The notes under the pieces: generated by a model | Told to the model about the DNA's origin: nothing | Seen by the model: only the letters and a program-made list of their open reading frames with translations | The model's database searches: none | Shown: positions 33,374-43,120 of the stretch, in pieces | How the letters are laid out: each line of letters starts with the position of its first letter | How positions within the stretch are numbered: position 1 is the first letter of the stretch | Translations under genes and position numbers: made by a program | Assembly (NCBI GenBank): GCA_044224215.1 | Contig: JBGAKX010000024.1 | Coordinates: 1 to 43,120 of the forward strand | DNA: 43,120 bases | Direction: 5' to 3' | Source: DAOMFM01 sp035429825 | Lineage (GTDB): Bacteria; Acidobacteriota; Blastocatellia; UBA7656; JADIYM01

Positions 33374-34228
33374 ATGCATACGACGCTCGTCTCAACCGAT
33401 CTCCTCGGGCGGAACCTCGGCAATCGTGACTGGGTTGTCGCCGACGTCCGCGCGTCGCTTGCCGACGCCGACTACGGTCACCGGTCGTATGTCGAAGGAC
33501 ACATTCCCGGCGCCGTGCACACGGACTTGAACCGTGATCTGTCGGACCTGACGCGCACCGGCCGGGGTCGCCATCCGTTGCCGGCGATTGAGGCGTTCGC
33601 ACTGAAGGCGGGATCGTGGGGAATCTCGACCGGCACGCAGGTCGTCGCATACGACGATGCCGACGGAATGTATGCGTCGCGCTTGTGGTGGATGCTGCGT
33701 TGGGCCGGGCACGATGCGGTGGCGGTGCTCGACGGAGGCCTTGGGAAGTGGATCGCCGAAGGCCGGCCGTTGGCGACCGGCGAGGAGCGCCGCGCGCCGC
33801 GCCACTTTGTCATGAGGCCGCGCGAGGCGCGTGCCGTCACGGCAGACGAGGTCGAGCGGTTGCGGTCCGATCCGGGACACGTGGTGGTGGACTCTCGATC
33901 CCCGGACCGGTATCGGGGCGAGAACGAAACGATCGACGCAGTTGCCGGACACATTCCCGGTGCCCGCAACTACTTCTTCAAGAACAACATGGCGGCGGAC
34001 GGGACGTTCCGTCCGCCTGACGAGCTTCGCTCGCAGCTCGAAGAGCAGCTGGCGGGCCGCGCCTCCGGAAGCTCGGTGTTCTACTGCGGCTCGGGCGTCA
34101 CGGCATGTCACAACCTGCTCGCCATGGAGATCGCGGGCCTCACGGGTGCGCGACTGTTTCCCGGTTCGTGGAGCGAGTGGATCTCCAACCCAGATCGACC
34201 GATCGCCACTGGCGACGAGACGGACTGA
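33374..34228 (+). CDS. sulfurtransferase (thiosulfate/3-mercaptopyruvate type)
   Basis: 284-residue protein of two rhodanese domains. The first (about 1-140) is the inactive structural half, with GHIPGAVHTDLNRDLS and RLWWMLRWAGH. The second has GHIPGARNYFFK and the active loop VFYCGSGVTACHNLL with the persulfide Cys near residue 238. The CGSGVTA loop is typical of 3-mercaptopyruvate sulfurtransferases, although the two activities cannot be told apart by sequence alone. ATG 33374 is chosen where family-like sequence begins. It is 69 bases before a persulfide-dioxygenase-like gene on the same strand, so the pair probably handles sulfane sulfur. Confidence 0.93.
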   Translation: MHTTLVSTDLLGRNLGNRDWVVADVRASLADADYGHRSYVEGHIPGAVHTDLNRDLSDLTRTGRGRHPLPAIEAFALKAGSWGISTGTQVVAYDDADGMYASRLWWMLRWAGHDAVAVLDGGLGKWIAEGRPLATGEERRAPRHFVMRPREARAVTADEVERLRSDPGHVVVDSRSPDRYRGENETIDAVAGHIPGARNYFFKNNMAADGTFRPPDELRSQLEEQLAGRASGSSVFYCGSGVTACHNLLAMEIAGLTGARLFPGSWSEWISNPDRPIATGDETD

Positions 34229-34297
34229 CGACGGACGCCCGGCACGTGGAATAATAATGATGTATTCAGTCAGGCGGCATGATTCGAGGAGTCACAT

Positions 34298-35692
34298 ATG
34301 TACTTCAAGCAGTTCTATCTCGGTTGTCTTGCGCACGCGTCGTACCTGATCGGTTCGGACGGCGAGGCCGCGGTGGTCGATCCTCAGCGGGACGTCGCGC
34401 AGTATCTCGCCGAAGCCAGCAGCGAGGGATTGCGGATTCGGTACGTGATCGAGACACACCTTCACGCGGATTTTGTGAGCGGCCACCGCGAGCTTGCGGA
34501 AGCCACGGGCGCCGAGATCGTGTTTGGCCGTCACGCAGGTGCCGAGTTCCCGCACGTCGCCGTCGCCGACGGTGACGAACTGCGCATCGGCAAGGTGACG
34601 CTGCGCTTTCTCGAGACGCCCGGGCACACGCCAGAGAGCATTTCGGTCGTCGTCACCGACACCGAGTCGTCCGCCGAGCCGGCCATGGTCCTGACGGGCG
34701 ACACCTTGTTCATCGGCGATGTCGGTCGTCCGGATCTTGTTGGTTCCAAGGGATTTACCGCAGAGCAGATGGCGTCGTTCATGTATGACAGCCTGCACCA
34801 GAAATTGCTCGTGCTCGGCGACGACGTCGGTGTCTACCCGGCACACGGCGCGGGTTCACTGTGCGGCCGCAGCATGTCCAAGGAGACGAGCTCGACGATC
34901 GGTGTGCAGAAACAGTTGAACTGGGCGCTCAAGCCGATGCCGCGCGAGGACTTTGTGCGGTTGATGACCGAGAACCTGCCGGAGGTCCCCGCGTACTTTC
35001 CAAAGGACGCCGAGATCAACCGCGGCGGAGCGGTCGCGCTGTCGGAGCTTCCGACGCCGGAACCGCTGGATCCCGAGGAGGTCAACAAGCTGGCCCAGAA
35101 GGGACACGTCGTGCTCGACGTGCGTCCCGCAGCAGCATACGGCGAGGCGCACGTGCCGGGATCGCTCAACATCGGGCTCGGCGGACAGTTCGCTTCGTGG
35201 GCGGGCACGCTCATCCCGATCGGGACGCCGATCGTTCTGGTGGCCGCCGATCACGAGTCCGTCGAGGAGGCTGTCGTCAGGCTGGCACGTGTCGGCATCG
35301 AGACGGTATCCGGATTTCTGAAGGGCGGCATCGACGCGTGGCGCGCGGCAGGTCTCGAAACCGTGTCGGTGCCCCAGATCACGGTTGCCGAGCTTCGGGA
35401 ACGAATCGATCGCGGCGACGACCTACAAGTGATCGACGTCCGGCGGCCCGTCGAATATGCCGGCGGACACGTGCCCGGCGCCGAGAATTCGCAGCTGGCG
35501 TTTCTGGAGCGCGAGATGAAGCGGTTCGACCCGGCGCGACCGACGGCGGTGATCTGCGGGAGCGGCTATCGATCGAGCGCGGCGACGAGCCTGCTCGAGC
35601 AGCACGGCTTTCAACAGACCGCGAACGTGGCTGGCGGAACGAGCGCGTGGATTCGCGAGGGCTTCCCGCACGAGACGCTGCAGGCCGTCTGA
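34298..35692 (+). CDS. metallo-beta-lactamase-fold protein with two rhodanese domains (CstB/persulfide dioxygenase-like)
   Basis: 464-residue fusion. The N-terminal MBL domain (about 1-245) has THLHADFVSGH (His, His and Asp ligands near residues 52-57), TPGHTPES, GDTLFIGDVGRPDL and YPAHGAGSLCG, the pattern of ETHE1-type persulfide dioxygenases. The first rhodanese (about 265-355) has IVLVAADHES where the active Cys should be, so it is degenerate. The second (about 365-464) has VICGSGYRSSAAT with the Cys near residue 420. The layout matches CstB-type enzymes that oxidise persulfide and transfer sulfur. GAGGAG lies seven bases before the ATG. Confidence 0.92.
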   Translation: MYFKQFYLGCLAHASYLIGSDGEAAVVDPQRDVAQYLAEASSEGLRIRYVIETHLHADFVSGHRELAEATGAEIVFGRHAGAEFPHVAVADGDELRIGKVTLRFLETPGHTPESISVVVTDTESSAEPAMVLTGDTLFIGDVGRPDLVGSKGFTAEQMASFMYDSLHQKLLVLGDDVGVYPAHGAGSLCGRSMSKETSSTIGVQKQLNWALKPMPREDFVRLMTENLPEVPAYFPKDAEINRGGAVALSELPTPEPLDPEEVNKLAQKGHVVLDVRPAAAYGEAHVPGSLNIGLGGQFASWAGTLIPIGTPIVLVAADHESVEEAVVRLARVGIETVSGFLKGGIDAWRAAGLETVSVPQITVAELRERIDRGDDLQVIDVRRPVEYAGGHVPGAENSQLAFLEREMKRFDPARPTAVICGSGYRSSAATSLLEQHGFQQTANVAGGTSAWIREGFPHETLQAV

Positions 35693-35714
35693 TGGCGACG
35701 GCGGGATCGCGCGG

Positions 35715-37586
35715 CTACCACGCGATCCCGTAATCCTCGCCGTGGTTGCTCGAACCTCCCCACATCGACCCATGCTTGCGGTCGAACTGGATCGCGTTGA
35801 TGGGTCCCGACGTGAGCGGTGAGAAGATCTGCGTGTATCCCATCGCGCGCAGCTCGCGTCGCGTCCACTGCGGCGTTTCGTCGTTGAGCAGGATCTTTCC
35901 CGGCTCGATCGCGTGGTCGCCGAACGACGCTCGCATCTGGAAGCTGTTGAAGTTCGCGGCCTCGCACGCTTCCTGAACGTTCATGCCGAACTCGACGATG
36001 TTCAGAAAGAACTGCAACAGGTTTTGATCCTGGCTGTCGCCGCCCTGAACGGCGAACGCGAGGTATGGTAGCCCGTCCTTGAGCGCAAGCGTCGGCGTGA
36101 GCGTCGCGCGGGGCCGCTTGCCCGGTTCGATCACGTTGAACGGATTCTCGGCCGGGTCGAGGACAAAGCTCTGCATTCGCTGGCTCATTCCGACGCCTGT
36201 GTGGCCGGCGATACATGCTGGGAGCCAGCCGCCGCTCGGCGTTACCGAAACTACCCAGCCCTCGGCGTCCGCCGTTTCGACGCTCGTCGTTCCCGCATAG
36301 AAGGCCGCGCCGCTCGATTCGTTGCGCGCGGTGGTCTTCCACGCGTCCAGGTACTGCCGGAACGGATTGGTCTCGCCCTGGAACGGATACGGGTCGCCTG
36401 GCCCGATCGAGCGGTTGTTGCGCACGGGATCGACGAGCTTTGCGCGTTCGCGCGCGTAGTCCTTCGAGAGCAGCCCCTTGACCGGTTCGGCGGGAGGGAA
36501 GTACGGGTCGCCGTAGTAGAAGTCGCGATCGGCGAACGCGAGGCTCATCGTCTGGTAGAGCGTGTTGATGTAGCGGGTCGAGTTGTAGCCCATCGACTTG
36601 AGGTCGAAGTTCTCGAGGATGTTGAGCGCCTGGAGAAATGCCGGGCTCTGCACCCACGTCGTCAGCTTGTAGACCTCGATGCCCTTGTAGTTCGTGCGGA
36701 CGGGCTCCTCGATGTGGACCTTCCAATTCGCGAGATCCGCGGCAGTGACGAGGCCGCCCTGCTCCTGGCAACCACGCGCGAACTCGGCGGCGATGTCGCC
36801 CTTGTAGAAGCGGTCGTAAGCGGCATAGATCGCCTGTTTGCGGTCCTTGCCCGAGGCCAGCGCCTGCTTCTCGGTCTCGACGAGCTTGCGCAGTGTTGCG
36901 GCAAGCTCGGGTTGGCGGAAGATCTCGCCGGGCTCCGGCGCTTCGCGGTCGGCGCCGGGATGCGTCAGGAATGTCGCCTTCGAGTACGGCCATTCCTTGA
37001 TGCGCTTCTTCTCGCGTTCGATGAGGTTTGCGGCTTCGGCCTCGATCGGATAGCCGTCGGCCATGGTGATCGCCGGCGCAAGCACGTCGGCAAGCGACAT
37101 GGTTCCGTACTCGGCGAGCATCACCATGATTCCGCCTGGCGTTCCCGGCGTGACTGCGGCAAGCGGGCCGTACTCGGGCGGGTACTTCATGCCCTTCGAC
37201 TTGAAGAACTCGACGGTCGCGCCGGTCGGCGCGACCCCGAGCGCGTTGATCCCGATGACCTTCTTCTGGTGTGGGTCGTAGATGAGCGCCTGTGTCTCGC
37301 CGCCCCAGCTGAGCGTGTCCCACATCGTCGAGGTCGACGCGATCATCGCGCACGCGGCGTCGATGGCGTTGCCGCCCTTTTGGAAGATCATCGCGCCGGC
37401 GGTCGCGGCGAGCGGTTTGCCGGTGATGGCGACCCAGTGCGTGCCGTAGAGCACGGGTTTTGCCGTGCGCTGCGCCGACGTCGAGGTCGGAAAACCGAGC
37501 GTTGCCGCGCTCACCACGAAAGAAAGAAGCCGACCGGCGACACGGCGTACTGTGGCGGTGCGATGCAGTGTACGGGCGCTGAACAT
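35715..37586 (-). CDS. gamma-glutamyltransferase family protein, secreted
   Basis: Ntn-hydrolase of 623 residues with a signal-like N-terminus (RLLSFVVSAATLGFPTSTSA). The large-subunit start region has AATAGAMIFQKGGNAIDAA. The autocleavage Thr is in YAGTTSVETADAEG (about residue 433), and the small-subunit substrate region is MSQRMQSFVLDP, with an end GGSSNHGEDYG. The usual TTHFSV form of the active site is replaced by TTSVETAD, so the Thr is kept but the local sequence is unusual. It would cut gamma-glutamyl bonds such as those of glutathione in the periplasm; hydrolase versus transferase activity is unresolved. It follows the small secreted protein by eight bases. Confidence 0.9.
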   Translation of the reverse strand: MFSARTLHRTATVRRVAGRLLSFVVSAATLGFPTSTSAQRTAKPVLYGTHWVAITGKPLAATAGAMIFQKGGNAIDAACAMIASTSTMWDTLSWGGETQALIYDPHQKKVIGINALGVAPTGATVEFFKSKGMKYPPEYGPLAAVTPGTPGGIMVMLAEYGTMSLADVLAPAITMADGYPIEAEAANLIEREKKRIKEWPYSKATFLTHPGADREAPEPGEIFRQPELAATLRKLVETEKQALASGKDRKQAIYAAYDRFYKGDIAAEFARGCQEQGGLVTAADLANWKVHIEEPVRTNYKGIEVYKLTTWVQSPAFLQALNILENFDLKSMGYNSTRYINTLYQTMSLAFADRDFYYGDPYFPPAEPVKGLLSKDYARERAKLVDPVRNNRSIGPGDPYPFQGETNPFRQYLDAWKTTARNESSGAAFYAGTTSVETADAEGWVVSVTPSGGWLPACIAGHTGVGMSQRMQSFVLDPAENPFNVIEPGKRPRATLTPTLALKDGLPYLAFAVQGGDSQDQNLLQFFLNIVEFGMNVQEACEAANFNSFQMRASFGDHAIEPGKILLNDETPQWTRRELRAMGYTQIFSPLTSGPINAIQFDRKHGSMWGGSSNHGEDYGIAW

Positions 37587-37594
37587 TGTGCTGG

Positions 37595-38125
37595 TTATGT
37601 CCCCGGGTTGATCGTGACCTTCACTCCGATCGGCGTCGTGTAGGAGCCGAGGCTCTGGTTTCCTTCGCAGAAGTAGACCCAGACCACCCGTGCGTCCTTT
37701 GGCTGCGTGCGCGGATCTTCGAGCGCGATGCCGTTCAGGACGGCTCCCGACGCGGGAATGTAGGTGACATCGATCCGGTCGATGGATCCCGTCGTGGTGA
37801 TGGTGCCGAGCTTCTGAATCGAGTCGGTCGCCTGGGCTCGTGTACCGGACGTCACGCTCTTCGCGCCGCCTCCGCTCACCGAAATCTGGATGCGCGGATC
37901 CGAGGCGTACACGGCTCCGTACCAGCGGACTTCGGCATCGACCTTTGTTCGATATTCACTTGCGTTGACCGCGATTGACACCGGGTTTGTGCCGATGGGA
38001 GCAACCGCCGCACTCGTCGCCGTGGTCGGCTGACTGCATTCGGCGCCAGGAGCGGCCGAGATCGTCGTTGCAAAGAGTGCGAGAATGCAGATGAACATGG
38101 AGCGCCGTGAATGTGTTGTGAGCAT
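37595..38125 (-). CDS. secreted protein of unknown function
   Basis: Product of 176 residues with a signal peptide (SMFICILALFATTISAAPG). The mature part is rich in Thr, Val and Ser and reads as a beta-sandwich: NPVSIAVNASEYRTKVDAEVR, DPRIQISVSGGGAKSV and a final WVYFCEGNQSLGSYTTPIGV. Two Cys (one just after the signal, one near the end) could form a disulfide. No catalytic motif and no family recognised. It is first in a two-gene unit with the gamma-glutamyltransferase. AAGGAA lies before the ATG. Confidence 0.75.
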   Translation of the reverse strand: MLTTHSRRSMFICILALFATTISAAPGAECSQPTTATSAAVAPIGTNPVSIAVNASEYRTKVDAEVRWYGAVYASDPRIQISVSGGGAKSVTSGTRAQATDSIQKLGTITTTGSIDRIDVTYIPASGAVLNGIALEDPRTQPKDARVVWVYFCEGNQSLGSYTTPIGVKVTINPGT

Positions 38126-38234
38126 CGGTAGTGAGTTCCTTGTGTTCGAGAGTGTGTCCGCGGCCGGGGATCAGGGTATAACCGTCACGTAATCAACTCA
38201 ACAGGATTCGATTCGCGCACCGTCGCGATCTTCT

Positions 38235-41459
<3,225 letters not shown>

Positions 41460-41560
41460 CGTGGGCCGAGCGCACCGCGAGTCACTGAACGTGCATCTGA
41501 TAATGTTTCAACCGGTTCCAGAATTCAACCTTTCGAGCGACCGGCAGAGCCTCACGCCCC

Positions 41561-42466
41561 TCACCTTGGGTTGAACGGCGACCGATCGACGAGGCGCCAT
41601 TGAAACGGTACGGCCCCGACGCGTTCAACCAGGTGCTCGACGGTGAACTCGACCAACCGCTCGGCGCCTGGCGTCCGCGCAATTCGCGGGTCGTCCCACA
41701 AGATTCGGGCGGTTCCGGTGAGCTGAACGACGTCGCCCGTCGTGAAATCGACGAACAGGAGCCCCGTTCGGCCGTCCTTTGCGATGTTTCCGAGGGTCTG
41801 GAACATCGTGTTCCCCGAATAGTCGGGCCACAGCAGTGTCCGGTCGTCGACCACCGTCACGAACCCTGGCTCGCCGCCCCGGTGCGAGACGTCCGCGCCG
41901 AGTCCCGGCACCGCGCTCGCAACAAAGAACGTATCGGCACTCGACACGATGCGTGACGCCTCGGGGCCGAGCGCCGGTGAATGCACCGCGCGTCGGCCGG
42001 CGGCCGCTGGCGCGGCAGATGGCGTGATCTCCCGCGCCTGGATGTACTTGGGGCAGTTGGCGTAGACCTGCTCGGTCGCTATCTCGAGGCCTCGGCCGGC
42101 CGGCCGAGAGTTGCCGTTGATTCGCATTCGCCGGCGTTCCGCGAAGTCGATCGCCAGCAGGCCGACCTCGGCGGGCCGGCTCCACACGTCCGCGAGGGGG
42201 TCATCGGACGATGGCGCCGCCGACACGCGCAACGTGTCGACGTCGATCGCACTCAGAAATCCAGGTTCCCCCGTGACGATCGAGGCCCACATACGGCCGT
42301 CGTCCGCCAGCGCCCCCAGCACGGCAAAGCGCTGCTCGGAAAGAAAGTCGGCGGCAGGACGGGGGATCTGCGTGCGAATGCCATGCCCGATCCGCGCGGC
42401 CATCGCCTGCACTCCCGCGCGCTTCTGCACCGCAAGCTCGCCATCGTGATATGTCGACTCAGTCAC
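41561..42466 (-). CDS. pyridoxamine 5'-phosphate oxidase family protein
   Basis: A 301-residue protein with a split-barrel flavin-binding fold. An N-terminal half has FLSEQRFAVLGALADDGRMWASIVTG, and a second has a repeat-like FVTVVDDRTLLWPDYSGNTMFQTLGNI and GLLFVDFTTGDVVQLTGTARILW. The latter is the usual PNPOx/FMN-binding signature. The length of two barrels and the CPKYIQAREI segment put it with the larger PNPOx-like group, not PdxH. FMN- or F420-dependent redox chemistry on an unknown substrate is likely. GTG 42466 has a strong GGAGG. It follows the VOC gene in an operon. Confidence 0.88.
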   Translation of the reverse strand: MTESTYHDGELAVQKRAGVQAMAARIGHGIRTQIPRPAADFLSEQRFAVLGALADDGRMWASIVTGEPGFLSAIDVDTLRVSAAPSSDDPLADVWSRPAEVGLLAIDFAERRRMRINGNSRPAGRGLEIATEQVYANCPKYIQAREITPSAAPAAAGRRAVHSPALGPEASRIVSSADTFFVASAVPGLGADVSHRGGEPGFVTVVDDRTLLWPDYSGNTMFQTLGNIAKDGRTGLLFVDFTTGDVVQLTGTARILWDDPRIARTPGAERLVEFTVEHLVERVGAVPFQWRLVDRSPFNPR

Positions 42467-42502
42467 TGCCGCCTCCTTCCTTTATTCATTGCCTAGTGTG
42501 AT

Positions 42503-42958
42503 TTAGAAGAACCCGCACGCAGGGGCTGAGCCCGTCGGCGCGGGCATCTCGTGTCCGCCATCCGCGGAGAAGATCTCGAGACGAATTCCATCCGGATCCT
42601 CGAAGAAGATCCCGCCGGATGCCGCGCCCTCGGAATGCGCAACGGCCCCGTCGTGGTGCAGTCGAACGCCGAGCGCGCGAAGCCGGGCCTCCGCCCGCAT
42701 CACCTCGTCGACCGTATCCACTTGAAATGACAGGTGATGCAGGCCCGGAAGGTCGGTACGAGCGCGCCCTTCGCTCTGCTGCCACAGAGTGACCACAAGG
42801 CGCTCGCCGTCACCGAGGAACGCATACCGGCGGTTCGCATCCTCCGAAGTCCGGATGGTCGAGAGCCCGAATGCCTGTTCGTAGAATGCGATGGATCGCT
42901 CGAGACTGGTCACGTTCAGCCCGACATGCCCAGTTTGCAATGTGCTTGCTGCCGTCAT
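42503..42958 (-). CDS. VOC-family (glyoxalase/dioxygenase-like) protein
   Basis: 151-residue protein with two beta-alpha-beta-beta-beta modules. The first has HVGLNVTSLERSIAFYEQAF, the second LHHLSFQVDTVDEVMRAEARL and IFFEDPDGIRLEIF. The His of HVGL, the His of LHHL and the Glu of LEIF are the usual metal ligands of the VOC fold. The protein could be a glyoxalase, dioxygenase or resistance protein; the substrate is not readable. Of two adjacent ATGs, 42958 has the better spacing to AGGAGG. It is the first gene of the unit, downstream of a consensus promoter. Confidence 0.88.
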   Translation of the reverse strand: MTAASTLQTGHVGLNVTSLERSIAFYEQAFGLSTIRTSEDANRRYAFLGDGERLVVTLWQQSEGRARTDLPGLHHLSFQVDTVDEVMRAEARLRALGVRLHHDGAVAHSEGAASGGIFFEDPDGIRLEIFSADGGHEMPAPTGSAPACGFF

Positions 42959-42984
42959 CATGTCCTCCTCACGAATTGAAATTC

Positions 42985-43013
42985 TAACCGCTCCTCATCA
43001 TGATTGACGGTTA
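42985..43013. promoter_or_regulatory. inverted repeat in divergent promoter region, possible operator
   Basis: TAACCG (42985-42990) and CGGTTA (43008-43013) face each other with 17 bases between. The right arm overlaps the -10 of the VOC promoter and the -35 of the plus-strand promoter, where a regulator from the divergent gene could act on both. Confidence 0.35.
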
Positions 43014-43033
43014 TATGTAAATTAAGCTAACCT
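43005..43033 (+). promoter_or_regulatory. candidate promoter of the right-edge gene
   Basis: TTGACG (43005-43010), 17 bases, TAACCT (43028-43033), about 28 bases before the ATG at 43061. It overlaps the minus-strand promoter. Confidence 0.35.
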
Positions 43034-43038
43034 GTCAA
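43010..43038 (-). promoter_or_regulatory. consensus promoter of the VOC-PNPOx operon
   Basis: On the minus strand a perfect TTGACA (43038-43033), a 17-base spacer and TATAAC (43015-43010). The predicted start near 43003 gives a leader of about 45 bases ending in AGGAGG. This is the clearest promoter in the window. Confidence 0.65.
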
Positions 43039-43060
43039 CGATTATTTTGAAGGTGTAGAG

Positions 43061-43120
43061 ATGGACCAGCCTCGAAATGACACGATCTCGGGAGAATCGC
43101 GGAGCCGGTTTCATTTTGTC
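43061..43120 (+). CDS. N-terminal fragment of a gene divergent from the VOC operon
   Basis: ATG 43061 opens a frame, MDQPRNDTISGESRSRFHFV, that runs off the right edge. Twenty residues are too few for identification. A divergent gene sharing a promoter region with a VOC-PNPOx operon is often its MarR- or HxlR-type regulator, but this is a guess from position. Confidence 0.5.
   Translation, partial: MDQPRNDTISGESRSRFHFV

Overview
This 43.1 kb window is a dense bacterial chromosome segment with GC-rich third codon positions. It looks like a free-living, soil-type heterotroph. The mix of genes (a peptide ABC transporter, two Ser/Thr kinases, many small zinc-ribbon proteins, an M61 peptidase, a gamma-glutamyltransferase, a GDSL esterase beside an ABC pair, and an ECF sigma with a cupin anti-sigma) would fit Acidobacteriota (Vicinamibacteria-like) or a similar phylum. 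That placement is an inference from gene style only; no rRNA or other marker gene is present. Genes are tightly packed, with several 4-base ATGA/GTGA overlaps inside operons. I see no CRISPR array, complete tRNA, rRNA, intact insertion sequence or prophage.

Layout. 1-479: C-terminal end of a sensor histidine kinase. 533-6459 (minus): a complete oligopeptide/dipeptide ABC importer in the order binding protein, two permeases, two ATPases; the last ATPase is broken by a one-base frameshift. 6619-8241: HEAT-like protein. 8269-9971 (minus): a soluble CuA-type cupredoxin and an aminotransferase. 10056-11162: a trypsin-fold lipoprotein that has lost its catalytic Ser, and a zinc-finger/Tudor-like protein. 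11178-12337 (minus): a ribbon-helix-helix regulator translationally linked to nadA, behind a strong promoter and a perfect AT-rich palindrome. 12574-13784: ECF sigma factor and ChrR-like zinc/cupin anti-sigma. 14201-17652: sixA, then a Ser/Thr kinase followed by three small zinc-binding proteins.

17647-20630 is the only disturbed stretch. A two-gene HTTM membrane cassette sits between two copies of a short duplicated sequence (the 3' end of the zinc-ribbon gene). It is followed by a small orphan protein, a tRNA-tail-like sequence and a 5'-truncated GH63-type glucosidase fragment. This is the best candidate for a recombination or integration scar.

20632-27930: an MscS-family channel, then a tesA-like lipoprotein esterase divergent from ybbA-ybbP-like ABC genes (the E. 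coli arrangement), and an AI-2E-family membrane protein. 27946-29066: a zinc-ribbon/HEAT membrane protein and a methyltransferase, both interrupted by several apparent frameshifts. 29059-33299 (minus): a sigma-54 response regulator, an M61 peptidase and a short-chain dehydrogenase. 33374-35692: two rhodanese-type sulfur-transfer genes. 35715-38125 (minus): a secreted protein and gamma-glutamyltransferase. 38235-41459: a 1074-residue zinc-ribbon/kinase/NB-ARC/TPR protein. 41561-42958 (minus): a PNPOx-like and a VOC protein, divergent from an incomplete gene at the right edge.

Most apparent frameshifts can be explained as contraction of a short homopolymer or dinucleotide run. This points to consensus sequencing error more than to real gene decay, and the affected genes should be treated as probably intact until re-sequenced.
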